Source: Pachyseris speciosa
Taxonomy: Eukaryota > Cnidaria > Anthozoa > Scleractinia > Pachyseridae
Direction: 5' to 3'
DNA: 64,000 nt
NCBI GenBank assembly: GCA_016490735.1
Contig: JAEMWC010000007.1
Coordinates: 1,120,001 to 1,184,000 of the forward strand
Part shown: positions 34,373 through 44,758 of the stretch, one piece after another
Position numbering within the stretch: position 1 is the first letter of the stretch
Layout: the number at the start of each line of letters is the position of its first letter
The notes under the pieces: model-generated
Database searches by the model: none
Seen by the model: the letters and a program-made list of their open reading frames with translations, nothing else
What the model was told of the DNA's origin: nothing
Translations under genes and position numbers: made by a program

Positions 34373-34667
34373 AATAGACCTCTTCAAGGTTTTTTCCGCC
34401 ATCTTGTAGGGGGTGCAAAAACATTGGGGCGAGCGCGCGGCCAAGCATTAATAAAAACAATGGCGGACGATGCGATCAACACGACGGCTGTCCTACCTTC
34501 GTCTTTAAAAGCTTGCTTTGAGAACAGAGGTAACGAGAATAACAAGTAAACAGTCTTTACTTGTCGGCTGAACGTGAAGGTGGGCCTGAAATAGTTTCTG
34601 ATGCGCAGGCAAGGCAAGGAAGTCCTCGAGTACGCGGACTTCCTAAGCTTAACTGCAAGTTCGCTAA

Positions 34668-35148
34668 ATGGTGTATTCCTATTATCTGAGGAATACTTCC
34701 CGTGATTGCTACGCCTTCACATTGCAGTCGGTTACTGTGATAATGACAAACTTTATCCCGATTATATTGTTAAAAGGTCTCACGTTGCGGAGCTGGTCTT
34801 TCACAAGTGGCTTAAAGACAAGAAATTCGCCGAAATTTGGTGGAAGCAGGTGGCCAGGGCACGGGCGCGGAGGGCACTTATGTTTGCTCCAACCATTTTC
34901 CTGAGGGAAAACGAATGCCAGATAATCCCGAAACAGATTACCCTTCCTTGTTTATGATGGTTTCTGAGCATTTCCAATCCAACACACCAAAAACGTGTAA
35001 ACGAAATCGACTACAGGTGTGGGAAAGGTCTCTCAGCCCTAAACGTAAAAGGGGTTTTGAATCAGAAGACGAACTGTCGGAGATCTCAAACACCTGCGAA
35101 GACGACCCTACTGTTTATAAATTATATCAATACTGTTTGAGCATTTAA
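34668..35148 (+). pseudogene. THAP-type zinc-finger fragment, frameshifted
   Basis: One frame has GYCDNDKLYPDY, then ELVFHKWLKDKKFAEIWWKQ, like the middle of a THAP C2CH domain (FHxFP-x-D...W). The adjoining frame has TYVCSNHFPEGKRMPDNP, the CxxH end of the domain. A basic segment SPKRKRGFESEDE follows, then a stop at 35148. A one-base shift near 34850 separates the halves, and the N-terminal Cys pair is unclear. Confidence 0.6.
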
Positions 35149-36130
35149 CTAGAGAATCTGACGTTAGGGTGGTCTGCCCTTATGAACAAGTCACATTCTT
35201 TTAGCCCATCAAGACGGTCAAGACCTCCTTCATGCTGATAGGCTACCTCAGCCATGAAAGCTTTGATGGCCTCTTTCTCTACCACATGGTAGCGGGTATT
35301 ACCCCTTAAATCTACCAAAGCAAAGATTGAGCCCAAGCATTAGCAGCCATGGACAGCTGTTTCGGCCTTCTTAGGCCTCAGCAGCATGGCATAGCTAATA
35401 CCCAGGCTCAAGTACTCACATATAAGGATACTTCACAAATTAATGTGAGTGGCCTTACAGTGGCTTCAGCTTACCAGATCACATTAATTTGTAGGTATCC
35501 TTGTCACTTCAGCCACATCCCACAAGCTTTACGTTTTCCTCTCTTTTTGTTCCCTTGTTCCATCCTTCCGGAACACTCGTACAAGCTGCTGAAATGTAGT
35601 TTCTTAAAGGCATAGTTTACTTTATAAAGTAAAGCAATGACGTGGCTGTATGCTTCTCCTGACCCTGCTATGCAAGTGCTCCATGATGTAACAATCCTAC
35701 TGTCACTCTTAGGTCCTTCAGTGCAAAACCATACTTCATGCAGATCATCCCGAATCCTTTGTGAGGGGCAGACTTTTCCTTTTAAAAATGACAGTTTACT
35801 GTTCACAGGGCATTTCGCTATTAAACAGTATCAACAAAACCACTCCTCCAGTAGGAGTAGGCCTTCTGGTCCTTACAGACCCCAATATAGTCCACATCCA
35901 CAGCCGGCTTTTTTTCGTAAAATATAAAAACTGAACAGTTTACCATCATCGATTTCAAGCCATTCATGAATATTGTTCTGCCATGCTTCAGCAGATAAGG
36001 AGTTCGGATCTGTAACAATTCCGTGGTGCGAAAGTCTTGAATTGTACTCGAGTTTTAGGTTTGAATAAATTTCTTGATGAGAAAACTTCTTTGGAACATT
36101 GAGCTCGTATGCACTGAATGTCCGAGCAAC
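35145..36130 (-). pseudogene. SAP/SWIM-type transposon protein, degraded
   Basis: Read from about 36130 leftward in several frames: KKADLVARTFSAYELNVP (SAP-like), EIDDGKLFSFY, KDQKAYSYWRSGFVDTV (to about 35821), then a long open piece (35806-35504) with DLHEVWFCTEGPKSDSRIV followed by SWSTCIAG and EAYSHVIALLYKVNYA. This last part is a SWIM zinc finger in which the CxC and CxH ligands are damaged: the first Cys of CTC is Ser and the Cys of CNH is Tyr. A further piece lies at 35336-35145. It is the probable partner gene of the THAP fragment. Confidence 0.6.
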
Positions 36131-36743
36131 GAGATCGGCTTTTTTGCCAGTTATATTCAGGGTTTTTTTTTATTTTTTTATTTTTTTTTATTGTTTGTTT
36201 ATTGTTTATTCTACACAAAATTCTATACAAAGTAATTTAAATGGCAGGGGCTTTTAATGGTTTTTATTAAGAACTGTAGTAAGAGGAGAATAGTGTGAAG
36301 TAACAGGAGAATTATTATGAAAAGGCAAAGCTCTATCAGGGAGCAAGCGAAATTTAACAGGAGAATTCTGCGTAGTAGCCGGAGTATTCTCCGATCTCCG
36401 ATGCCTAATGAACACCCTGCAGTTTAACACCACAAAGAGCCAGAAAATCCTTCAACGAACTTACAGTTAAGCTTAGGAAGTCCGTGTACTCGAGGACTTC
36501 CTCGCCTTGCCTGGGCATCAGAAACTATTTCAGGCCCACCGTCACGTTCAGCCGACAAGTAAAGACTGTTTACTTGTTATTCTCGTTACCTCTGTTCTCA
36601 AAGCAAGCTTTTAAAGACGAAGGTAGGACAGCCGTCGTGTTGATCGCATCGTCCGCCATTGTTTTGAATGCTTGGCCGCGCGCTCGCTCCAATGTTTTTG
36701 CACCCCCTACAAGATGGAGGAAAAAACCTTGAAGAGGTCTATT

Positions 36744-37022
36744 GTTTCGCGCGAACAAAATTCCACAGTGTCCATTACTTACTTATATATGTTACGTGAA
36801 TTGAATATCTTTTGATCTCACGACAAGTGCCCTTGATACTGCTACTTATAACACCAAACCCATTGCTGAGTTTCAAGAAAAAGAGACACCTATAGCAAAA
36901 CGGCTTATAATAAGAAATCCGTTGTTCACCCTCTTAGATATTTTAAACTGGTGCACGCGATTATTGACAAAGAAAAATACTGGTTCTCGTGTCTGGAGCC
37001 TAGAGTGTTCTATTACTATCAT
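36744..37022. other. Spacer between transposon and gene B 3' end
   Basis: It should hold the gene B 3'UTR. No AATAAA was found on the minus strand close to the stop. Confidence 0.4.
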
Positions 37023-37918
37023 TTAGGCAGACAACTCAAAAATTAGGACAAACCCATTATCGTTAGAGTTGCCACCAGTCACGCCAGAGCAACTTGTGCC
37101 ACTACAGTATGAGCCCCCTCCCCCTCCGGCTTGTCGCTCATGGGTACCGCTTCCACCCCCAGAGTACCCCCTCCACCACCTGATGCACCATTGTCCTCTG
37201 ATCCCCCTCCCCCACCTCCAAATCCTCCAACCGCCCCAGGGGATGGCCCTCCATTGTTCCCACTATTCATTGCTCCAGCTCGCCCTCCCACCCATCCCTG
37301 GGCACGGGATCCGCCCCTCTCACCATGTTGGGATCCGGCTCTGGAACACCCCTGGCCTAACCAACCCGCACCTACTCCCCCATGGTAACTAGCCCCAGCA
37401 CTGTTGCATTCTCCAGGCTGTCCCCCAGTTCCTCCCCGCCGAATTTGACTCGAACTATACCCACACTACTAGTGCCGTTAGTACCAGACTGGCCATTCAC
37501 CCCGTTATATCCACTAGAGGCACCCCCTCCCCCTCCAGCAGCTAACAAAAGCACATTACTTGTTGTGTACACAAAACTCCCTTCCCCTCCCCTGTACCAG
37601 CATTATCCTCTACTGACAGTCCCAGTTCAGCTGCAGTTCTAGTAGTGTATTGTCCTCCTTTCACCTCGACTGAATCACCTCCTCTCTGTCCCACCACAAT
37701 ATTCAGTACTGTTCCTGTATTCAGTGTGAACGTCCCCTCCATGGACGCACCTCTGCCACCGTAGTAGGTCCCTGGTCTGTATCCATAGTTGTACGTGTGC
37801 GTTCCTCCTCGGGCGCCAAAAGCTTTTATCACATACCGAGCGGTCTTTGGAACTGTAAACGTCTGTATAACTCCTGATCGTCCCGTGCGGCCATTCGTTG
37901 TAAATGTTCTGAGAGGAG
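37023..37918 (-). pseudogene. Gene B last exon: ALK/LTK-type glycine-rich domain with three frameshifts
   Basis: A phase-1 acceptor (CTTACAG, 37920-37919) opens an exon with LRTFTTNG, TFTVPKTARYVIKAFGARGG and YYGGRGA, the beginning of the glycine-rich domain known from ALK/LTK receptors and many cnidarian proteins. The domain continues with VLLLAAGGGGG, GGFGGGGGG and SYCSGTSCSGVTGG, and ends in DNGFVLIFELSA and TAA (37025-37023). The matching blocks lie in four successive frames. The frame is lost near 37572-37583, 37377-37381 and 37167-37171, each time by one missing base in or beside a run of G. Homopolymer base errors could explain all three; otherwise the exon is dead. No kinase or transmembrane segment follows. 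Confidence 0.7.
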
Positions 37919-40900
37919 CTGTAAGAGTGGATCGTATAATTGTTTAACTCCGGTCCAACGCAGTTGAATGTCTCTATCTGTTCTTGTATCGCGCGTGTTT
38001 TTCACTGTATTTCCCAGTAATCATACTTAATAATTATTTAAACTTGTAAATAGTGTACCAAAGGTTGAATTTGTGATGTTCAGTGGATATTGTTTGTAAG
38101 TAGTTTGGTTAAAATACAATAAGTGAAACTAAGAGATGATACATTTAATGATGAGAGCGTACATCTTAGAAGAGACTAGAGTACTGCGTATGTCGCTAGT
38201 GACTCAACAAAGGGTCAGACTCATTTAATATCTTATCAAGAGGGTCTGGATGGGGTTTACTGACAACTAACAAACTGATTAAAATTTAACTGGCAACTGA
38301 CAAAATGGCGTAATATCTTACTGACAACTGATAATCCGGACACTGGTTAGCTGACACGTAACAACACGCTTGGATGGCCAAAACATTCTTTACACCAATT
38401 AAAGACAGTCTTTTTGGTTATGATACCTTTTGCTATCCTTTACCAGAATATATACGAAAACGCAGGTTCATTGACATCAAAATACATTCGTGCTCATTTT
38501 AATGAATCGTCATTTATTTTCCTTGTTTCCGAAATTCATTTTTTGCAATTTTCCTACGAAGTACTTAACATGTGCACTGAAAGTATTTGCGGTTGTCTTT
38601 GACCATAAGTTGCCACGGATGATGAGGAGGAAATAGATTGCAAACTTGAAAAAAATAGGTTAACCTTTTTTCAAGTTTCGTTATTGTGTCCAGAAAAAAA
38701 TCGCCATACAATAATACTGCTTCCTTTTCCGTCCAAGAAATCATTAGAAATCGACCTCTTCGTGTGAGACGGGCCGATTACGTAATAGAAAACGTTCTTC
38801 CTCACAATTTGAACAACTTATGACAAGAATTGCCGTGACAGTATTTCTTTAAGCATTTTAGCATAGACAACCATTAACACTCTCATGGGGCATGTGCTAA
38901 TACACAGACATTAACGCCGTATTGTTTTTTTTTTGTTGTTGTTGTTGTTGTTCAATAAGAGAATAAAATTACGCAAATGGTTTTTCGCACGAAATCGGGG
39001 TAGGATAAAACTTGAAATATAAACCTTTCTATTCAGATATGAATGTTTTAAATTGTACCGTGTTGTGTGAATTTCTTATTGTTGAGAGCGCGCCAGCGAA
39101 ACGTAGGCACTATAACCGCCCACAAATTCTCTCAGTGGTATTGTTCAGTTATACAAACCGACATATTTGCCAAGTGCCGTGTTTAAATGGCGAAGAACTC
39201 CAGAGATAATGACAACTTTTTTTATTAACTTTGATAGTACAAACATTCTGTTTAGTGACATGAAAGACATGTACTAAGTTGATGTGTTTGTAACATCAGA
39301 CATTAAAAGTTTTGCATACTGAATGCACCATAGTGTAATGGTTTTCTTTAGGTGTTCATGTATGTTTATGAATATGCCTAAAGAATTTGTAAACAAAGAA
39401 ATGAAAGACTATTCGTTAAAATAAATGTATTTTGACTTTAATGAATCTGATACCTCCGTTACTGAAAGCTGCATTTCAACACGTCCCTATTTGTCTGGAG
39501 GAACTGAAATACTACTCCCTTAAAAACGACTATGTGAGAGGCCAGCACCTGCTCGAAGAAATAAGAGATGCCGTCTCGTCGAATAATAAAAGCAATCGTG
39601 AGATTTTATCGTTTCGAATTTTTTGACAGGTTCGAGCGAAACCGAAGTCGCATTCCTATCAACTGAGACTAAAACAGCGATATATAAAAATACCTTTTTT
39701 TGGAGAAATAATCGTCCTGTCAAACAATACTGCTCGAAGTAAAACCACCAAAGCCAACCCCCTGACTCTACCACCTCTACCACTAGTGCTAGCAGTTTAT
39801 CCTGATAGTAATCAGCAACATAAAAACAAATAAACGAAGAGAGAGATTTAAGGAGTGCAGAGAGATCTAACGAACAAGTGGAAATTCGAGATATGATAGA
39901 AGTCAAGTGGGCGGACGATTGCTCAGTGGCTTTGGCCAATAGTGGGGTTTGAACATCACAACTACGGGATTATGACAGAGACTCAGATGCCGATCTCCAT
40001 AATGAGGGCGACATCATCAATGTGTGATAGGACAAAAAGCACTCTCGCCAGATCCGGAGGAAAAATATCAATGTGAATAATACGGCGCTACTTTCGCATA
40101 TATTCGCTTTGAAGAAGGGTTAACGCTTTAAAAAAAAAACGTCAGCAATCGAAATCTTTCTAGGGTAGCCAATTCACCTCCATCAACCTTGTTGATAAAT
40201 CAAATTTGTTTTCTCACCAAGCTCCCCCCTCCTTCAACCGACGAACCACCACAGTTTCTTTAGACAACTGACATTTGAATCTACTTCCTCAACCCAATCC
40301 TATATCTATATTCTATGCGTTTGCTCTCCGACAGTGGAAAAGGAGAACTTTGAATCGGCAGAAAATGGTCATGGATGCAAGTTAGATGTAACGGACCCAA
40401 AATCGGGCTTTAAATGACTTAGCCGACTTTTTCCTTCTTCTCAGAGAAGAAGGAAAAAAGTAAACAGGGAATGGTAAAGCGGAAGAATAACAAAAGCCTG
40501 CAGCTAACCGCATTTATTTATTTATTTTTGGTTTTGGTTTTTTTTCTTTTTTAATTTTTATTTTTATTGTTATTTATTTATTTATTTTGCAAAGCCTACG
40601 AACGGAGAGAAGTGGTGCATTTTGATTAGTAAAAAGCCCTGTAGATTTAATGAATGCTGAATATCGATATCCAACAAATAAAGGCTAGCTCAAGACATAT
40701 ATCAAATTTATTATTTACAAAACTCCAAGAGCAAGATGTTGGAAGGTGATAACTTGATTTAACTCAAAACTAAAGTTTTCCGTTGTTGAAATAGTTAACT
40801 AGAAATTACCATTGGCTTTCCTGCATGTGCCAGTTGCCAGTTAATACTCAGTGTAGTTAATTAAAGCCATAAACAGGATTTTAGGGGCAAATTTTGGAGA

Positions 40901-41115
40901 TCAAGTGAGGCGTTTCTTCTCCTTGATTCCTCCTTTACCCCTCCCAACATTAATGTTTATTCTTGTGCTCATTTTCTCATGCACATCTCTCTTTCTCTTT
41001 CTCAGAAAGAGGGCAACTACTATATGACTCACTCTTAATCCCGAAACTATCGCAATCATAAGCAGCTCAAAAAAAGGTAACGTTACAAACAAACAAAAAA
41101 CTTAATCCTGGTTAC
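37919..41115. other. Gene B intron before the glycine-rich exon
   Basis: 3.2 kb, AT-rich, with a GTT run at about 38935-38951 and a T/ATTT-rich stretch at 40509-40588. Overlapping opposite-strand frames near 39.4-39.9 kb have no family resemblance. No exon recognised. Confidence 0.45.
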
Positions 41116-41238
41116 CAGAGCATGTTCTTCCATTGCCTCCGAATCCCGAATTACAGGTACAGTTGTAGGACCCCACGGTGTTATTACACACAGCATTGAC
41201 GTCACAATCATGGGTGCTGCTTGTACATTCGTCAGTAT
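41116..41238 (-). CDS. Gene B exon 6: calcium-binding EGF domain
   Basis: A 123-base phase-1 exon (acceptor CTATAAG at 41240-41239, donor GTAACC). It begins DTDECTSSTHDCDVNAVC, has CNNTVGSYNC (hydroxylation consensus) and ends FGGNGRTCSG. Six cysteines. More diverged from the tandem trio than they are from each other. Its split codon fits the phase-1 acceptor of the glycine-rich exon at 37918. Confidence 0.88.
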
Positions 41239-42422
41239 CTTATAGAGACAGACAATCCAAAGATCAAAGATACAACGCCTAGTTAAACTAGAAATTAAAA
41301 TCAGTAATGAATTGCTAAATTTCTAACAACTTTTTTCGTATCACTCGCAAATTGAAAACAGCCGTTCCAGATTGGTGGTACAAAAATAAAGTAATAGTAG
41401 TAGTTAAGAAAAGAGAAAAAGAACAAGAACAACATCGATAGAAAAAATAACAAATAAACAAATGGATAAATAAGTTATTAGTAAATGAGCAAAATAAATA
41501 GGGTTTCACCGTCAGTGGGTGTAGGATTGAGTACGAAAATTAATTTGGCATATGGAGCCAAACAAGGCGTCTCTGAACACATGCAAGTTTTAAACGCCTT
41601 GAAGTTTTCTATGATTTCACTCATCAAAATAAACAGAAATAAGTAGCCGAAAATTTGAAAATTAAAATGAGAACTGGCTTCTCATTTAAAAGAAAACTTG
41701 TTAGGTCCTAGCCCTTGTTTAATTTCCAGCACTCGGCTGCACCTCATAACCTAAAGCAAAGAGCTCGAAATTAGGTGAGCTTTTTTGTACTGCCTCTGCA
41801 GTGTTGCGGCCGCCAGAGCCTAAAGTCTGGTTTGGATATGATCGGAAACGATCGCAGACAATCGCGGATGACAGATCGCAAACGACTTTAAATAGCTTTA
41901 CAAACAGAAATAAATTAATCCTAGTTACCAGTGCACGTTGTTCCATTGCCGATGAATTCTGAGGGGTCACAAAGGCGAAAATTACAAACCAGTGAGTGCA
42001 ATCAATTGCGTTATCCACGTCACGTTAAACGACTGAGCAGGAAAATGTGGAACAGATTTCAAGAAGTGGAGTCGAAGTTTGCTGCCAACGGAGAATTTTA
42101 GCTTCGAATTATATTTTTGTCCGAAAAAGTTTAAGGCAAAGTCGCGTATTTTGCGGTGTTGTCCGGGGTGTTTTTGGTTATGCAACAGAAAAAAAAGGTC
42201 ATGTTCAATAAAAATTGGAAGTTTTGGTCAGTTTATAGGGTGATAAAGTCAAAACAACTAATTTGGCAATAACAATGGTTCATTTCGAACATAGTGCGGG
42301 ATTTGAGAATGTTGTGGGTTTTTAAGGCATAGTCCAAAAACGCACCATATTTGGTAAATCTGTTAACTTGTAGGTAGGAACCAGCCTAGGTGCAAATATG
42401 TAGTATTATGTTGTCATATTAC
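41239..42422. other. Gene B intron containing an EGF exon relic
   Basis: Apart from the relic at 41929-41975, only AT-rich unique sequence is seen. Confidence 0.45.
41929..41975 (-). pseudogene. Relic of a cbEGF exon 3' end in a gene B intron
   Basis: About 45 bases on the minus strand match the end of the intact exon at 41116-41238 and run across its donor: a frame reading FIGNGTTCTG followed by GTAACT. The sequence outside the donor (TTAATCC...TTACC on the plus strand) also matches that at 41103. The rest of the exon is gone, and there is no acceptor or EGF start. It is best read as a decayed duplicate. Confidence 0.55.
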
Positions 42423-42545
42423 CTGTGCAAGTCCTTCCGTCAGCAAAGAATCCGATTTTACAAGTACAGTGGTAAGAACCAAGGGTGTTGTTGCATACAG
42501 CATTTACGTCACATACCGGAGAAGAAGCAGTGCATTCATTGATGT
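42423..42545 (-). CDS. Gene B exon 5: calcium-binding EGF domain (tandem copy 3)
   Basis: A 123-base phase-1 exon. It begins [12 protein letters not shown] and has [10 protein letters not shown] and IGFFADGRTC. Replacement of the usual Gly by Ala in FFADG is unusual for this turn. All six cysteines are retained. The following intron runs to 41239 and contains a relic of another EGF exon. Confidence 0.9.
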
Positions 42546-42705
42546 CTAAAATAGGACAACATGTTAAACTAACGGGTGTAATGCATGCAAAGCATGAAAT
42601 ATTAACAAGGAATATTTTATTATACTACACAAAACGTCTTTAACTTAGAGGTATACGTAGAGACCAGCTTAGTTGCAAATATCTAGCATTATGTTGTCAT
42701 TTTAC

Positions 42706-42828
42706 CTGTGCAAGTTCTTCCGTCACCAGAGAATCCGAGCTTGCAAGTACAGCGGTAAGAACCAAGGGTGTTGTTGCATACAGCATTTACGTCACATACC
42801 GGAGAAGAAGCAGTGCATTCATTGACGT
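42706..42828 (-). CDS. Gene B exon 4: calcium-binding EGF domain (tandem copy 2)
   Basis: A 123-base phase-1 exon. It begins [12 protein letters not shown] like copy 1 and differs mainly after the fifth cysteine, where it reads [10 protein letters not shown], closer to the common EGF consensus. The introns on either side (about 160 bases each) are nearly the same as each other, showing that the duplicated unit was exon plus intron. Confidence 0.9.
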
Positions 42829-42987
42829 CTAAAATAAGACAACATGTTAAACTACAGGCGTAATGCACGCAAAGTATGAAATATTAACAAGGAATATTTT
42901 ATTATACTACACAAAATGTCTTTAACTTAGAGGTATACGTAGAGACCAGCTTAGTTGCAAATATCTAGCATTATGTTGTCATTTTAC

Positions 42988-43110
42988 CTGTACAAGTTCT
43001 TCCGTCACCAAAGAATCCGATTTTACAAGTACAGCGGTAAGAACCAAGGGTGTTGTTGCATACAGCATTTACGTCACATACCGGAGAAGAAGCAGTGCAT
43101 TCATTGACGT
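42988..43110 (-). CDS. Gene B exon 3: calcium-binding EGF domain (tandem copy 1)
   Basis: A 123-base phase-1 exon (acceptor CAG at 43113-43111, donor GTAAAA). It begins [18 protein letters not shown], has [10 protein letters not shown] (hydroxylation consensus) and ends [10 protein letters not shown]. Six cysteines. It is nearly identical to the next two exons and is the 5'-most of a three-copy tandem array. Confidence 0.9.
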
Positions 43111-43479
43111 CTGAAAAAAGACAACATGTTAAACTACGTGCGCAATGCATGAATAAGCATAACAATTAGCGAGGAAAAGCAATTATTTTAGATTTGGGGC
43201 CTCTACATACCAAATACTATAGCGTCTTTCTAAGCTACATGTTAGAGCGTTACGTTCCACAAGAGTTATGTGATAGATGGTGTACGTTGTATGTAAGGAC
43301 ATGTAGGTCTATGCTAGAATGACAAGAAGAGCACAGTGAAATAGGATGAAAGGTAAGCGAGATGGAGGAAAAAGCGATACTAAAAACGATGATAACAGAG
43401 ATCAAGAGGATGGTAAGAATAACGATGACGATGAAGATGACAATGGCCACGACTACAACGACGGTGACGATGTGGATGC

Positions 43480-43497
43480 TGATGGTGACGATGATGA

Positions 43498-43531
<34 letters not shown>

Positions 43532-43625
43532 GGTGGTGGTGGTGATGATGATGTTGATGGCAATGATAATGATGATAATGACGACGACGACGATGATGAT
43601 GATGATGATGATGATGATGGTGGTG
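43480..43625. repeat. Microsatellite (GAT)n-(GGT)n-(GAT)n
   Basis: An imperfect trinucleotide run of about 145 bases in the intron between gene B exons 2 and 3. Apparent Asp-rich and Met-rich frames here are artefacts of the repeat. Confidence 0.9.
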
Positions 43626-43751
43626 ATTAGAATAAGTAGAATAAGGGGAGAAGGATAATTAATAATAAATGTGATAATCGCGATGACGATAATGGAGTCA
43701 TTACTTCGAAAGATTGTATGGTTAAACCAGAAGTGATAGAGTTTAACTCAC

Positions 43752-43898
43752 CTTCCGTCTTCGTGTCGCAATACGCAAGCACCGCCATGTCCGGTTTTAT
43801 GGAAGACAGCCAGTATTTTCCGCTGGCCGCTTGTGCCTCACTCGCTTTTATTTCTTTGCATGACTCGGCTGCCAGCTCAGGGATGGAGCCGAGATGAA
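43752..43898 (-). CDS. Gene B exon 2: GYW/fibrinogen-type N-terminal module
   Basis: A 147-base phase-1 exon (acceptor ATTCCAG at 43900-43899, donor GTGAGT at 43751), 49 codons. The protein has LGSIPELAAESCKEIKAS, then SGKYWLSS, and ends VLAYCDTKTEG. This C-x-E-I ... G-x-Y-W ... Y-C-D arrangement is the start of fibrinogen-related domains and related cnidarian modules, in which YCDM normally precedes the rest of the fold. Only this first subdomain is present, and the next exon is EGF. The split codon joins in frame to exon 1 (RDINR then VHLGS). Assignment to the fibrinogen family is by motif only. Confidence 0.65.
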
Positions 43899-43971
43899 CT
43901 GGAATTGCAACAAAAATGATATTGTGAGAATGAATACATGAAAATCATATATTTGAACTGTGGATTAAAGA

Positions 43972-44115
43972 ATGAATATGTGAATGAACATCGGAATTAT
44001 GTACACTACGTAAGCAGAAGAGAAAATAAAATCTGAAAGAGAAAAAAAATCAGGCTTTATTTTCACTTCTGTTTAAGTAGTGTTCATAACTGCGATGATC
44101 ATTCACATATTCATT
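43972..44115. repeat. Short inverted repeat related to the SINE tail
   Basis: ATGAATATGTGAATGAACATC...AGAAGAGAAAATAAAATC on the left pairs with GGCTTTATTTTCACTTCTG...GATCATTCACATATTCAT on the right. The right half is the tail of the SINE family seen at 3.1 and 26.2 kb, so this may be two tails head to head. Confidence 0.6.
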
Positions 44116-44121
44116 ATTCAA

Positions 44122-44703
44122 AACTGATATTCTTGGTTTTCACGTGACGTCATAACAAATAAATTCGAAAGTAAACATACTTTTGCGTTTTTATCTTCAT
44201 CACGTAAAAGAAATTTTACAAATGTATTTACTTGCTTGTTTTCATGGTCAGCTCGATAGCGGGCTTTGTTGTGAAAATAGAGCAGTTTGAATTTTAGATA
44301 TTTTCGTGGTGGCTGACACAAAGATGGCTGTTCACAAACGTGTCATTCACATGAAAACATCTATTCACCATGTGGTTTTCAGGTCTGGAAAGCGTTTATG
44401 TGAATGTTTGGAAACTTTACAGAGAAAAGGATAACCAAAGTGAATTACAAATGTTTTCACTCGTTTCCGGCCGCCATATTGGTGCCCCTGAGAGGAAAAC
44501 CAACATGGCGTGTCTGTACTAAACATTTTGGCAAATAACTCGAGTTAGAGATATCGCACAGCCCTGAGACTTTGACATATTGTTTATTTATTACTCGTCT
44601 GCAATATCTCAATTTCTTGACTTTGTCTATGAAATGTTTGATGATTTTATGATTAATGATGTTTTTTACTTATGTGATGTGCACGTGTCTGAAAACCGAT
44701 AAT
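44122..44703. mobile_element. MITE-like element, second copy in opposite orientation
   Basis: Matches 10728-11313 reversed. Ends: ATTCTTGGTTTTCACGTGACG at the left, CTGAAAACCGATAA at the right. Non-coding. It lies in the first intron of gene B. Confidence 0.65.
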
Positions 44704-44758
44704 TTCTCTTCGTTTATGTTTGGCATTTGTCATACCTAATTACTAACTTTCAGTTTAC

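Larger units (their letters stand above)
34373..36743. mobile_element. DNA transposon with 280-bp inverted ends carrying decayed THAP and SWIM genes
   Basis: 34373-34655 and 36464-36743 are inverted copies (outer ends AATAGACCTCTTCAAGG on both sides; inner ends CTTCCTAAGCTTAACTG / CAGTTAAGCTTAGGAAG). The bases outside are TA-containing but no longer target duplication is visible. Inside are a plus-strand THAP fragment and a minus-strand SAP/SWIM-type fragment, convergent. Both inverted ends also encode the same short ORF pointing inward. THAP domains occur in P-element and Kolobok-type transposases; I cannot place the superfamily. Confidence 0.75.
42423..43118. repeat. Tandem exon-plus-intron array, period about 282 bp
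   Basis: Three cbEGF exons start at 43110, 42828 and 42545 (spacing 282 and 283). The introns between them share sequence over their whole length (GACAACATGTTAAACTA, ATATTAACAAGGAATATTTT). This makes it a duplication of genomic DNA rather than convergent exons. Confidence 0.9.

Noticed and set aside
37069..37642. Proline-rich plus-strand frames
   Set aside because: They are the complement of the glycine-rich exon on the minus strand.
39432..39939. Overlapping frames of 64 (+) and 139 (-) codons
   Set aside because: They lie inside a gene B intron on mutually exclusive strands, with no family resemblance.
43346..43658. Asp-rich and Met-rich frames
   Set aside because: Produced by the GAT/GGT microsatellite.
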